This document shows, one piece after another, positions 34,696 through 47,054 of a stretch of 64,000 bases of DNA. Both the position numbers and the translations under genes were made by a program. Under the pieces are notes generated by a model. That model was not told the DNA's origin. It saw only the letters and a program-made list of their open reading frames with translations, and did not search any database. The stretch spans positions 1,178,001-1,242,000 of the forward strand of contig JANFAH010000014.1 in assembly GCA_024663395.1 (NCBI GenBank), in the 5' to 3' direction. The stretch is from Pisolithus tinctorius (lineage: Eukaryota; Basidiomycota; Agaricomycetes; Boletales; Pisolithaceae). How positions within the stretch are numbered: the first letter of the stretch is position 1; each line of letters opens with the position of its first letter.

Positions 34696-36250
34696 ATGGT
34701 AAACACGGCGACCTCGGCTGGCCTCGTTGGTGTTGTGCTGCTCGCCCGCCATGGCGATCGGTTGTCGACGGTCTACCAAGACCCAGCTACATACAATTCT
34801 ACTCAGGGATACTTGACTCCCTTTGGTGCTGTGCGTATACTGATACCCCTTCGCCTTACGACGCGTACTTACTTCTTGAACAGCAACAAGAATATCAGCT
34901 GGGACAGTTCCTCCGGAACACCTACCTTAACCCGGGGTCGCCTTCTTATATTAACGGTATTAACACCAATGTCGTGGACGTTGACCAACTCTATGTCCGC
35001 GCCGATGCTGGTGGAGGCGACGTCATCCTTGATTCCGCGTATGCCCTTTTGCAAGGCCTCTACCCTCCTACGCCAAACGGTACCATTACTTTGGCAAATG
35101 GACAAGTAGTTACTCCACCCCTTGGTGGTTACCAGTACGTACCAGTGGAATCATTGGAGTACTGGCAGGCCCCGTCCCTCACCAGCTGGATGGAGTGCGA
35201 GGTACGTCTCTTTCCTGTCGAGCGGAGAAGTAGTTACACAACATTCCTGCCAGTACTTCCAAGCCCACCTTGGTCGCTTGAACAGCGGTGTAGTCTTCAA
35301 GGATCTTACTGCTACCGCAGCTCCATTCCTGGAAGCAGTCACACCCTACCTGAATGGATTGAACAACAGCTTCCTCAACATGGTGAGTTTATTTTGAACT
35401 AGCTGTGGTTTCTTCCTATACTAATTATTATTATTATTACAGTGGAACGTGAGTAGTCAGAAAGTGACCTAATCTGGATATTGAATGTTCTGGCTAGATC
35501 TATGACTACCTCAATGTCCAATACACCCACAACAAGACGTTCTACAACAACTTCCCCAAGACCCTTCTGGACCAGGCTCGTTACTTCGCTAACCAACACG
35601 AGCAAAATGTCTTCACAGACAGTGTCATCAACGGTGTTGGCCAAAGTAAGCAGTCTCAGAATCCGATGCCGAGAGTTTCTGGATTGACAACTTATAGTTG
35701 CTATTCGTACTCTCTGGCCCGAGATGCTGTGGTCATTGGGTAACATGACCTTGCCGAACAACAAAGTCAAGATTGCATTGACGGAGGTCGATTACAAGCC
35801 GTTCATCTCTCTGTTCAACGTCACGAATGCTACAGTTACCAACCCCAACATTTCCGGAATTGGTGGGTCTGCTTGTCTAATGTATTTCGTTCCGGTCCTC
35901 ACTTGTAGCAGCGGATTATGCTTCGGTTGTTGCTCTTGAGCTCTCCCAAGACACTCAGGGTCAATATAACGTCGCCATGAAGTTCAAGAACGGTACCGAC
36001 AACGAACTCCGTACTTTGCAGTTCTGGGGTAGTAACAGCATCTCATTGGATAAACTCGTCAGCAGCATTGCTGTAAGTTCTTCGTTGTAACACTTGACTC
36101 CTTCCCTAACGACGCTGTCTACAGTGGAGCACGATCAATTCTACAGTCAACTGGTGCTTCTCGTGTAACCAGACGGTTTTGCGTGGCTGCTCCGTTTTCA
36201 ACTACAGCAACGATCCTTTCCTTAACCCTACGTCGGCTACGGGCTACTAG
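34696..36250 (+). CDS. histidine acid phosphatase (histidine phosphatase clade 2)
   Basis: Exons 34696-34830, 34884-35201, 35254-35382, 35443-35448 (6 nt), 35498-35645, 35698-35862, 35909-36072 and 36125-36250 join in phase to 396 residues. The catalytic RHGDR is at residues 18-22 (VLLARHGDR), only 17 residues from the start, so no signal peptide precedes it in this model. The order of blocks, LTPFGA, the strand with VDQLYVRAD and the late disulphide-type Cys region (WCFSCNQTVLRGC), fits the fungal phosphoglycerate-mutase-like acid phosphatases. The second catalytic motif, usually HD or HAE, reads YASVVALEL here and has no His. It may be inactive or have a changed mechanism. It sits between two iron/manganese transporter genes. 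Confidence 0.85.
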
Positions 36251-36703
36251 ACTCTGTACACTTAGCCCATTCATTTGCTATTTCTCTCTGGACCCTCGTT
36301 AGCTCGAAATATTATATTCTAGTTTGATGCGATGTGACACCTAGCAAAGAATGGTAGAGCAGGAAGTTTCACTACCGAGTCCCCTTCATCTGAAAAACAA
36401 GTCAGGTCTGCATGGAATGCCCTCTCCTGAGACAGTCATGACAATACCCCGTGCAAGAGACAACAAGACAAACGGGAATGAATGAACTGGACTTCTGAGA
36501 TTCCTCTGCTGTGTCGTGGGCAGCCATGGTGTTCCAGTATTATCCTAGCAGCCTACCACTGTTCAATCATTGACTACCCCATCCGGGAATTTTCTGGATC
36601 CAATAAGTGCCACTGTGATGACAAGTGGGAGTGATTGGCTTGATGGTAAATATCGGTAGAGGTAACTAAAAGGCTGATACATGTGGAGTAGATTCACCAG
36701 CCA
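36251..36703. other. convergent intergenic region
   Basis: About 450 bp between the acid phosphatase stop and the end of transporter copy B. No gene, RNA or repeat is seen. Confidence 0.4.
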
Positions 36704-37796
36704 TCATGTGCTCGTACTACCGTAGTTCTTTTCCAAGAGTACCACCATCCCATAGGCCGCAGCCGCCGAAGCGCCCCCTACTATTAGCATACTCACTGCT
36801 CCCCGTAGATAGCCAAGTAGAGTGTTCGCAGCACCCGTAACGCGAGCCTTGAATGCACCAAAAATCAGCAGGACCACGCCTGTGATAATGCAAGAATAAA
36901 GCAGTGCGACGCGTGCACGGCTAATAAAAAAGTAGGGTATCAGTGGGACAATCCCACCAACCAAGTACCCGACCCCTATCGTCACAGCAGACATATACAA
37001 CCGTTTTGTTGGTACCTCATCTACTCACCCGAAGGACAATTAGTGCTGGAATGAAAGAAGTGCAGAGACCAATTGCGCACCTAGACCCAGTCCAAATCTG
37101 AGAAGGAATGAGGTTAGACCCACATCTTCCTTTGCTTTTGTCAGTTGTTTTTCTTCATCTCCGAGGCCTGCAGTCCTATCCACGCTTCCCACGTCTGCCG
37201 GGTCGCATTCGACATCCTGCAAGCACTTCGCCACAACTTGTGCAGTACGCTCGTCCACACCTACAGGCCCAAGAATGGAAAACACTTCCCTCTCCATTTC
37301 TCCCATGCAGGAGCGATGTATTCTTGAGGACGTCTGACGCTTTTTGAAGCGGTAGTAGTCCCTTTCGGATTGTGATGCGAGGAAGCCACCAATGCCCATC
37401 GAGATGGCACCCGCAATAAGTTCTGCTAAACCACCCATAACGACAAACCGTGACTGTCCAAGAGATGAAAGGCCAGCAGTGAGGGCGAAGGGAACAGTAA
37501 GGCCATCAGATAGACCAATCACACTGGCGTTCGATATGTTATGATGAGAGGGAAACGGGACCGCAGACGCCAAGGGCTTACATGTCACGGACAATGTCCG
37601 GATCCAAGAGCGTTCGATTATCTCCATCATTGAGGTCTTTGCAGCAGATGCCGCCCTCTCGGGCACGTCGGTCGCACTTTGTCTGTAACGTTGAAGGCGC
37701 ACCCTCTGTAACGGTATCCAGAGGCCAAACCGACGGTTTGGGTGGGTTATTAGTGTCCTTGTTTACGGAAATAGGAACAGCGGGTGCGCCATGCAT
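36704..37796 (-). CDS. CCC1: VIT1/CCC1 family vacuolar iron/manganese transporter, copy B
   Basis: Exons in transcript order: 37796-37582, 37523-37081 and 37020-36704; phases agree and the product has 324 residues. It is a close paralogue of copy A with the same intron positions and the same blocks (IGLSDGLTVPFALTAGLSSL, FLASQSERDYYRFKKR, GGIVPLIPYFFISRARVALL). The predicted role is vacuolar storage of Fe2+ or Mn2+. The segment between helices 2 and 3 holds several Glu residues and one Met expected for metal binding. The ATG at 37796 was preferred because copy A starts at the matching base; an in-frame ATG at 37877 would add 27 mostly hydrophobic residues. Unlike copy A this gene is intact, so it may be the functional one. 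Confidence 0.88.
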
Positions 37797-40275
37797 TTCC
37801 GAGAACATCATGAAAGAAAGAAACCGCAGGGCGAGTGGGGGAAGGAGTATTCGAGGGTTGGAGATCGAACACGCCATGATGTCTGCAGGCTCTTATACAG
37901 TCCGAGAGCCTCACCTGTCGTGTAATAGGAAACCAGCCATTGGTTGAAGGCTGGAATGACAAGGCGCCCATTGAGCTCTCTTGCGTTGTCCCACACCAAT
38001 TGCGCCAGACAAACCTTGTTGAAATGAATGCCATGCTGGCTTCCTGCTCAGGACGCATGCTTTATTGCCAAACCCAGTCGATACGTGGAGTAGAAGTCAG
38101 TTAACTATTCGTGCCGGTAATATCAGTACACGAAAATGCGAGACATTAATGGTCGCACGTTCTCTTCTTTGAGAGTTCCACCACCTCTGTGAGGTGGAAG
38201 GTGGCCAATATTTATCACAGGATGGACTGCACGGATGATTCCATTACTGGCCATTCGTTGACTGCATAGTAATTACGGAGTACTGACCATTCGCCTTCTC
38301 GTGACTGGCTGGTAGTGGTCATTTGAAATTTAAAGTCAGGCTCCATGGTAGGGTCTTCGAGGGGAGCATCGCCAATACTCGGTTGCCTATTGGCTGGCAT
38401 TCACTCATGACACATCGTAAAGGCGGCCACAGAACTCGATACCCCAGGCAGGCTATGTTGCGGTGGTTGCGCTGTCCATTCTATGGTCCGATCCGATCCT
38501 GGCAGCAGTATCGGATGAGTCCGTGGAGTGACAATAGACTGGGCTGCCGCAAAGGAACTAGGGCCTGGGCTAGCAAAGTGGTCAAGTCGAGCGACAGAGA
38601 ACAGTAGTGTTGTACCCCTCCTCATCGCGTCCGGCGCGGTAGGCTGTCCAACAAGTGATAGACAGACGTGCCTCGTTGGAGTATGAGTCCTCGTCGCTTG
38701 CCGCTTTGTCTTAATCCCCACTGCAGTTGAAACTCGGATTTGGAATCACTTGCTGCGTGCAAGTGCTAATCGCAGCTTTAGAAAATTAGCTGGCAGGCGA
38801 CTGTGTAGGCTCTAACCATCATGGATCAGCCTCCCTCTCTTTTTCTCTCTTCGGTCAAGTTGTTAGTGGATCCGTCCGTTCGTGTAAAATTCTTGCTAAC
38901 CATACAGCACATTGAGTTCAGTGATGCTTGCGGTGAGTCCTAAATGGTCGCCGTGGTTTCTACGAGCCGTAAGAATTTCTCGGATTAAACTCGGTGTTCA
39001 AAGACATTCCGAATCGCAGAATTCTTGTGGGGGCTCTCCCCATTAACTTCGGTGCGGCATTATTCATGTCCGATGTCCGATGTCGATGATTCATCAAGTT
39101 GAGAGCGGTATTTATTTGAAGGCCTCTAGGAATCATTGCTCCTCGGATTATCGGGCTATGCTAGGGCTGTCCAGCTTGGGCGTGTTGGCAGTCGTTACGC
39201 CTTGGCACTCATCCCTAGAAGGAAGAAAATGAAGGCTGGCAACAGCTGTTGTCGTGGCTGCGATGCCTCTCCTTTCCTCCAGACCTCTGATCGGTATTAA
39301 ATGAACAAAGCCACGTCACGGCCTGCCAAGGTTACTGTCGAATATTCCGCGGGGTGGCCTCTGATGTGACTTAACAGGAGGTGGTAGTGGAGTTGTTTAC
39401 AAACTAAACCCTGTGGGGTGACCGTACTGGAATGCAGTCGGAAGTGGAGCAGTTATTTTTCTTACCGAGGCCAGAACACATCAAAACGTTGCTGAACCTT
39501 GCAAAGGCGAGGTCTATTCTTTCACTCCTCACAGACATGGGCGCCTGAACGGGGTTCACATCGCGGAGGCCGAGAATAGTGATGCAAACCTGAATTGCGT
39601 GTTACCGTGTCCCGTCGATCTCAAGCTACAAATTGGAATTTATGTATGCGGACTATCGGCAGTCTGCTTTGTGCTCGCCGTTCCTTCAATGATATTGTCA
39701 TGGCGCACTCCCAAATATCAAATTAGGGTTCTTACCCTCGACAGTTGGCGGGAAATTGCTTCTGGCGAAGTTTATCCCTGACGACAATTCCTTTATCCCT
39801 GCCTTGTCGCTTGGTCAAAAGCACCGCCTGGCATCAATACTCGAGGCAGAATGTTGTGTAGGAAGAAAACCCAAAATCCCACTCTTGCCATCTAGCCTTA
39901 AGCGTCCGCGCCCCGTTCCGCACCTATCCTCAGTAATTTCACACACTCTCAATTCCTTACACTCCCTGCTAACTGTGTTGTTCTTACTTTCCCTCCAACG
40001 AGTTTACACCTACCCAGATATAATTTGTATTCCACTGACGAATAGGTATCCCAATACGTAGAAAGTGGCTAATTCTACAAAAATAACCCTTGCAGGCAGT
40101 GAAACCGGCCGGCCAGTAACACTGTCTAGGATGCACTGAGTAATGCAAGAGCATGTAGCATAAATCAAAGCCAATGAGATGATCCTTCCAAATGAACAAA
40201 CTTTACGTTGACTTGCAACCTTAAATAGCACACGATAAACGAGAGATGCGGAGATAGCAACATGTAGGCCCTGTT
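37797..40275. other. 2.5-kb intergenic region
   Basis: I find no gene I can support. There is a small perfect hairpin at 38181-38197 (CCACCTC and GAGGTGG) and short frames such as 38821-38943 and 39599-39781 (one hydrophobic stretch), none with a recognisable family. It should include the promoter of transporter copy B and the NoxB 3' region. Confidence 0.35.
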
Positions 40276-42473
40276 CTAGAAATTTTCTACGGAGACACCG
40301 CTGAGTGCAAAATCATTGAAGCAAGTACGGAAACGAACCTTTCCCATAGAAAAACCTCGTCCCTTTGGGGTTAGAATACTTGTTACACATTTGATGCAAT
40401 TGTTTGGAGAGCGGAGGCGGGCCGCAAAAAAACTGGGAAGAGAACGTCAGGCTCGGAAAATCGAACTGGGATCCAAAGCGCAGCACTTACTATACCGACG
40501 TCAGTTTCCGGGTGTTTGTCCACTAGCGAGGAAAACACTTTGTCCCAATTCGGTCTACCGTAATGGGTAGGGGATTTGAGCGTTGTTATCGCGTCCCGGT
40601 CAGCCCCAACATCCTGGACCTGGGTAAACATATCAGACGTCAGTGCGAAGAACGGATGACGAATACAGCCGTACGATGATATTTGTCATGTCATCCTCCT
40701 TGACCCGCGCCGTCAAGTAAATGTTGATTTCAATCTTGTTATGGATATCCTGCTCTTCAATAGCTTTCAAGAGTGAATGGAACCACTCTGCGCTGCCAAA
40801 GTCACGAATAACCCAGGTAAAATAAACTTTCGATAGGCGCGTTGGTTTGAAGTTATTCATATTGTTCATCCGATACCAGATAGACTTCAGAATCCTAGGA
40901 CCAAATAAAAAGAGCTCATTCCAATAAAACGGGTGGACCTACGAAGCAAAGGGTGTGACGCCGATACCGGCCCCTACGAGCAAAACCGTCTCGTAGTTGA
41001 GGAAGTCCTCAGATGCGCTGCCAAATGGTCCGTCGACCATAATACGAGGAAGGACACGGTTAAGGGGCGGGTTAGTGTTCGTGCCAATTACCTTTCCGCC
41101 AGCAGCATCAAGTTCTTTGGCTTTTTCGGAATTAAAGTCACAGCCAACCGCTTTAGCGAGCTCGGTGGTAAAATCGCCGACAACGCGAATGTGCACTGAA
41201 ATATAGTCCTCCTCTGGAGCACTAGATTTGGATGAGTTCATGGAACTAGTAGCGACACCAATCACTCTACCTAGTGAGCGTGAAAGGGTGCCACTGGAAA
41301 TAGGATATTGCAGGGCAACATATGAAAATATATTGGCCAGCACGGATCGATGTTTTCTCCTTCTTAATCTGAAGCTCGACCACCTTAGAAGGGTGCTGGA
41401 TAACCTTGGAGATGTATGTCTTGTGGCGCGACCGAATTTCACGTAGGACACGCTCAAATGACCATATCAGACCGCCAGCGAGCCAGTAGCGCTAGAGAAA
41501 CCTATGAGCGACAATCAGGAACCACAATCACCATGAGGACACGTACCCAAAAAACACCAATACTATTCCACGAACAAAAAGGCTCCCTGTCAGGTTTTAT
41601 CATACACCACATGCCATGGAGTTGCCATGCCAAGAAGAAAAAGACGAATAGGTGGTGAGAGTACCAGAACTTCTCAAAATTAGCGCGTCGGCGTTTCTCC
41701 ATGGCGAACCACACCATAATTCCAAGACAGATCGTCATGAACCAACCAGTTGCGCCCGGTCCCGTAGTAAAGTTGGCTTCTAGGAAAACAACAATGCGTT
41801 GGCCAGTTGTTGTCGCGTTAGGGTCGGAAAGGGCAAGCAGTTGGAAATTACGCATATGAGCTGCAATGTGAATGACAGTGAACACGACGATAGACCAAGC
41901 AGTTGCCTTGTGGAACGTGATGTTTTTGTCGAACGGTATGAGCTGGTTGAGGGGTGTTTGGCGGAGCAGCGAAATGAGATTTCGGCAGACGGGTAGCAGG
42001 ATGAAAATAATATCTGTGTGGAGCACAAGAGCAGCCGCACGAGCGATTGCTGAAGACGAGATTTATCAACCTCATTTTACCCATTTAAAATGGTGGTACT
42101 CACGATAAGTAATTCCGAAGGTTGCTCGAGCCGTTGTGAGGTCGTCGCTCAAGTCGTAATTTAAGAAACCGAATGCAATGACGAGGCAATGAAACAATAT
42201 CCAAGTGAAGAAGAATAAACGCTTTCCGCCTTCATTGATCATCCAGAGGTCGAACTTCTGACCGAGAGTGCGGGGCTCTTCTTGGATCTTTGTGAACCTA
42301 GGTTTTACCCATGTTTGTTGGATACCCTGTAGTCTCGCCCGTTCAGATTTATTTCTATAGAGAGGAGGCCCTGAATAGTCATAAGCAGGCGGGTCGACAA
42401 GAGAGTTTGTGCCGATGAAAGGGTTGTGATCGCGATCTTTAAAGTCGAGGCCGGAAGAACGTTTGTCGTCCAT
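40276..42473 (-). CDS. noxB: NADPH oxidase, NoxB type
   Basis: Membrane flavocytochrome that passes electrons from NADPH through FAD and two haems to oxygen, making superoxide for signalling during hyphal differentiation. Exons in transcript order: 42473-42104, 42049-41547, 41491-41271, 41221-40943, 40894-40675, 40619-40491, 40432-40339 and a last exon of 11 nt, 40286-40276. The product has 608 residues. Haem-ligand His residues occur in [15 protein letters not shown] and [21 protein letters not shown] site in [16 protein letters not shown] site in [17 protein letters not shown] and FFCGPP; end FYGKENF. The roughly 60-residue cytosolic extension before [19 protein letters not shown] marks NoxB rather than NoxA. 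The model is complete and clean. Confidence 0.95.
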
Positions 42474-43248
42474 AGCGAAAGTAAGAAGCTCGGCCCCTAT
42501 CCAGCAGAAATGACCGTATGAAGGAAACGCAAAGTAGGACCTGCCTGAGAAGACGAGTTAGGGCGAAGCAGACGGGACAACAGTTGGGAGAACTTGTTGC
42601 TGTCCTCTGGTATTTATGTCGCAGTCGGCCATAAATACAATCACAATTACAATCACATTGCATTTCTGATATGATTACGTAATACGGAACCGATACATAA
42701 CTGCACATCAAAATCATATTGAACTCATCTTTGGCGATGAACTGCAACCAAAGGGCAACGTTGGGCATCAGAGATTTTGAGACCGTCAATTCGTTTCAAC
42801 ATCATGCAGCCCTCCGAGATTCGGGGCCACCGCGATAACCATGATGCGAAGCTGCAAATTTGGCAATCGTTGTTATGTCCGTCGCTGCGCAGAGCTGTGC
42901 AAAGGAACTTTTTTGGTCAATTCTCAAGGGTAGACAACGCGTTGCAGGGTCGGATCACTCCAACTTGCATAAAGTATGTCCCACATTCGGATTCGATGCA
43001 AGACATCCTTGCGGTATGATATGTCAACTTGTCTGTACTAACCGCATGGCTTTGCTACCCGTTTCGACGGTGTGATCGTACAAAGTTCACGTTCGTGTGG
43101 CAACCTCGATAGGCGGGCGCCTCCACCATATCCTTATCTCTGTCCGCTCAGTGACTGCTGCGCCAAGTCGTCAACCCGTCAGGTGTCCCCGGTCGTTGGG
43201 CGAAACACGTCTCACGCGAGTGTCGGTTAGATCTCCGCTGCCAATAGA
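42474..43248. other. divergent promoter region of noxB and the next gene
   Basis: About 775 bp. Includes an A+T-rich stretch around 42640-42700 and no recognisable gene, repeat or RNA. Confidence 0.4.
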
Positions 43249-44984
43249 ATGGCTTCACAGGAGAGCAGTAACAATCGGGCTCCAGCCCCACAAGTCGCTT
43301 TCTGTGACCAGGTACTCCACCATGTCAACAAAAGTTCGCAAATGCGCGAAGATCTTGTTCGTTTCTTCCCAAAATATGGGAAGAATCCGTATTGATATTT
43401 TGTTTCGGAAGATTCAAAGGACGAATACACTTCGTGGTGTTATCTTCACACCCGATGGGCTGCGGCCCAGTACATGGGACATTCTCGATTTTAAGGATGA
43501 ACTACCTGCCGCCTCAATGAACAATACTATTTACGAGGTTTCGTCTGTCAAGAATATACATGCGCGCACGTTCATGGAGAATGGGTGGACAGGAGGTGTG
43601 ATCAATTCCTGCACCCCGTGGTATGTATGTTCGCAGTTCCCACCTTTCCCCTTACTAACCACATATAGGATTTCCTTGACTTGTGGTATATCGTTCCTCG
43701 ATAACAGCGATACTACTTTCAGCTGTGCATTTTCTCATCGCGTTCGAGGCCTTGTTGACTTTAACGTTCACAAACTGAGATCGAGTGTCAGAAGCGAGTT
43801 CAGAGAATCTGTCTCTACTGCTCTGCAAGCAGGAACTCGAGAAGAAGTACAAAACAGCCTGAGGGCTGTATTCAATCGTTCGGGACATCTATTCCAAACT
43901 CGTATATGGCTGGGATCAAATTCCCAATGCTCAGGCTTTGTTACGGTGAGCCATGCTCCCTTCGCAAATGCTTCAGCACTGGAACAACACTGGCAGGATA
44001 TTATGGATCGCGGAAGCAAACTTCCAGGTGTCCTTTACACTAGCGTACGTGAATGGAAAAATGCCCAATCTGTGGACGTGGATGTCAACATTGAAAGGAA
44101 TACGCGTGTACGCATCCGGTACCGGACAAATGTGGGTTATGTGCCATGTTACCGACTGTTTCCGCAAGGCTGACAGGAATCCCTTAGGGTGGTCAGTCCT
44201 CTCTCGTCGAAGACGTATCATCTTGGTTGCAATCCACCGAGAGGTACCAAGGCTGGGTGGTTACCAAGGTCGAGAAGGCGGTTCCAATTATAGAACTTTT
44301 AGAACCCGAAATATGCCAGCAAGTCATTGGGGCATTTGCACCTCTCATCGGAAAGTGAGCGGCTAGCATACTATCTGAGAAGTGCCCACTGAATTGATTT
44401 ACAGGTGGGTGATGCCTGGAGAATTTCCGGATATGACAGTGTACCCAGAATGGTACTGGCTATGTCAGCCGAAGATGGCATTAGAGGGGGTATCTGAAGC
44501 ACAGTATTTGATAGTTCAGGACAGAGTCGGAACGGCTCTGATACCTGCACAAACACCTGCTGTAGTGGGAGAAAGTGACGGGTTCACTGCATACGCATCA
44601 ACGGTTGGTTCGGGCTTTGAAGTCCTAGGAGCCTTCGTATGGGATAAGGCGAAACCATTTGATTTCAGCGGTCTCCGTGCAGTGAGACGTGATCTCCTGG
44701 TCAAGGGCACTGATTCCGTTCTTTTTGCCATCTCGGATGCGGTGACAGCATTGGTTGCGGAGTTGGTGCGTTTCTCGTCTCTGTTACAGTATTGCGTGGA
44801 CTGAAGATGATATGTATAGCCGAACACTGCTGTTGCATTAGGTGATCCAGTGCATGCCATCGAGACAAAACACATCATCTTGGAGGTGGCCAAGGGGAAT
44901 AGGGTTATCTTGACACCCGAGCCTCTTTTGCTGAGCAAGTATGCGATTGATATTCAGGGGGCAGTAAATGTAGTGTCCACGTGA
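43249..44984 (+). pseudogene. possible MACPF-like protein, reading frame not continuous
   Basis: I recognise this only tentatively as a member of the membrane-attack-complex/perforin-like proteins common in mushrooms, from its overall layout: an N-terminal part with a conserved Asp-Phe-Lys-Asp-Glu block, a long central segment with a Gly-His...Gly pattern, and a C-terminal Trp/Pro/Tyr-rich segment. Probable exon limits are 43249 to about 43390, about 43422-43620, 43670 onward to about 44110, a part ending 44352, 44404 to about 44770 and 44842-44984. The middle junctions near 44110-44210 do not join in one frame. Such proteins can form pores, but no activity can be claimed from this broken sequence. 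Other unrelated fungal secreted proteins remain possible. Confidence 0.35.
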
Positions 44985-45064
44985 TGTGTTGTAGTTTTAC
45001 ACGTGACTGGCTGGTGAACGCGAGGTCACCGCGTGTCTGGCTTGAAATCCAATCTTTCACTACG

Positions 45065-46855
45065 ATGGCGAGCAACCCGAAAACCCCGTCGCGCTTTCGC
45101 TCGCGCAGCGATGCAAAGACGCCCCTCACGCCATCTCTTATTTCGTCCTTCAATGCGATTTCACTTTCGCCTAAAAGACATCCGGCTGACCTTTCCAATC
45201 CTTTCTTAGCCCGCTCACGGCCAGCCTCGCCAGTCAAACGAGCCACGACTGGCGCTGCTGCGTTCCCCTCGTCGAGTGGTGCAACTCATGGGGGTGTCAT
45301 CAGAAAGGGCGGCATCGAGTCTCGCCTTGAGGTCGTTTCGCATGATTACCACCCTCCCAAGGTCAACCAGAACGCACGTCCAGAGCTCAAGCGATCCAGG
45401 TCTACGCCATCTACGCGTGAACGCACCCTTTCACACTCGTCTTCTCATGGAGACCGTTTTATCACTACCCGCGAGGACGATGTTGCCCCCGCATCGCTGT
45501 CGTCCACAGCCACCGCAAACCTCGCGCCCACTGCAACATCTTCTCCCGGCCACACAGCTCGTCTCGCGAACGCGACCGGCGTGCCTCTCAATCGGCGCGT
45601 TCTCGCTTATCACGAGCCTCCTCCCGCTTCTAGTAATGCTGCCTTCCTCACAACTCAACGCAACCTCGCACGACCTCTGTACTCCCGCGCAGACCTCCCC
45701 AGCTCTAACGGTACTTTCAAGGATAAAAGTCGCAAAGTACCCACTACACCGGAACGGGTACTCGATGCCCCTGGCATGGTCGATGACTTTTATCTTAACT
45801 TGGTTTCGTGGAGTGCACTCAATACTGTCGGTGTTGCTCTTGGAGAGAGTACTTATCTATGGAGTGCCGACACAGGTGTGGTCTCCCACCTCGGAGACGC
45901 GCCGCAAGGCACATACGTCGCTTCTGTCGACTTTTCCAATGACGGTGCCTATCTCGGGATCGGGCTCGGAACGGGTGCGATTGAACTTTGGGATGCCAGC
46001 ACAAGCCAGCGTTTGCGCACGATGCAACCCTCAGGTGATGCCGGGGGACAATGTGCATCGCTCGCATGGTATGCACATGTCCTGACCTCTGGTCACTCGT
46101 CGGGTACCATCCATCATCATGACGTACGCGTCCCTCGCCACCTTGTTGCATCACTCGAAGGCCACGCAGGTGAAGTGTGCGGTCTTCGATGGAGTTCTGG
46201 CGGTGAGGTATTGGCAAGTGGAGGGAACGATAACGTGGTCAACCTCTGGGACGGACGTGGGGGCGACGTAGGTGCGACTACAAGGGGCGCACCAAAATGG
46301 ACGAAGCGAAACCATACCGCAGCGGTCAAGGTGCGTATACTGTGCCGTTATGCTTACTACTGACTCACTATGGAACAGGCCCTCGCTTTCGCACCATGGG
46401 CCCCGCTCCTTGCATCAGGCGGTGGGACATCTGATACTTGCATCCACGTCTGGAACACAACCACTGGTGCACGGCTACATACGTACCAGACGGGTGCTCA
46501 GGTCACTGGCGTGCACTGGGCGCGAGACCGGAAGGAGCTTGTCAGCACACACGGTTTCCCGGGGAACGCCCTCGCAGGGTGGGCGTACCCCCCACCGTCT
46601 GGGTCGTCTGGATCACGAACAGGGGCAGGTGCTGCTGCAGGATCGTCATCTAGCGCCAAGATCTTCGAGATTAGGGATGCCCATGATGCCCGCGTGCTCT
46701 TCTCAGCCTTATCGCCCAATGGCGAGGTCCTTGTCACTGGCGCAGGTGACGAAAATCTCAAGTTTTGGAGGATCTGGGAAGCGAAGGCGGCGAAGAAGAA
46801 GAGTAAGGCAAAGGAAGAGATCTCTGTGGGAAGAGGAATTCTATCCATCCGATGA
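45065..46855 (+). CDS. CDC20: Cdc20/Slp1 family activator of the anaphase-promoting complex
   Basis: WD40 substrate adaptor that activates APC/C at the metaphase to anaphase step. Exons 45065-46330 and 46379-46855 give 580 residues. A C-box-like DRFITTR lies near residue 136. The blocks KVPTTPERVLDAPGMVDDFY and LNLVSWSALN stand just before the propeller, as in all Cdc20/Cdh1 proteins. Seven WD repeats follow, with WDGRGG and LKFWRIWEA near the last ones. The protein ends in Ile-Arg (LSIR), the IR tail that docks on APC/C. Cdc20 is preferred over Cdh1 because the N-terminus lacks the longer Cdh1 pattern, but this is a judgement. The gene starts 80 bp after the preceding stop. Confidence 0.92.
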
Positions 46856-47054
46856 TACCATGTTTTTGAACCATCTACATCGAGAGCGCACGTAAAATTC
46901 TAATCATGTACCCTATCTCAGATATATCTGATGAGTTCTGGTAACACATCGCTGCGGGATGCGACAAATAATATGACATCGTTAGGTATTATGCAGACAT
47001 CGACTGACACCCAAATACATCCCACCATTTATGCATGTAACTGGCGGTCGCAGT

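Noticed and set aside
37797..37877. Upstream ATG adding 27 residues to transporter copy B
   Set aside because: DNA around the downstream ATG at 37796 aligns with the start of copy A, while the upstream part does not.
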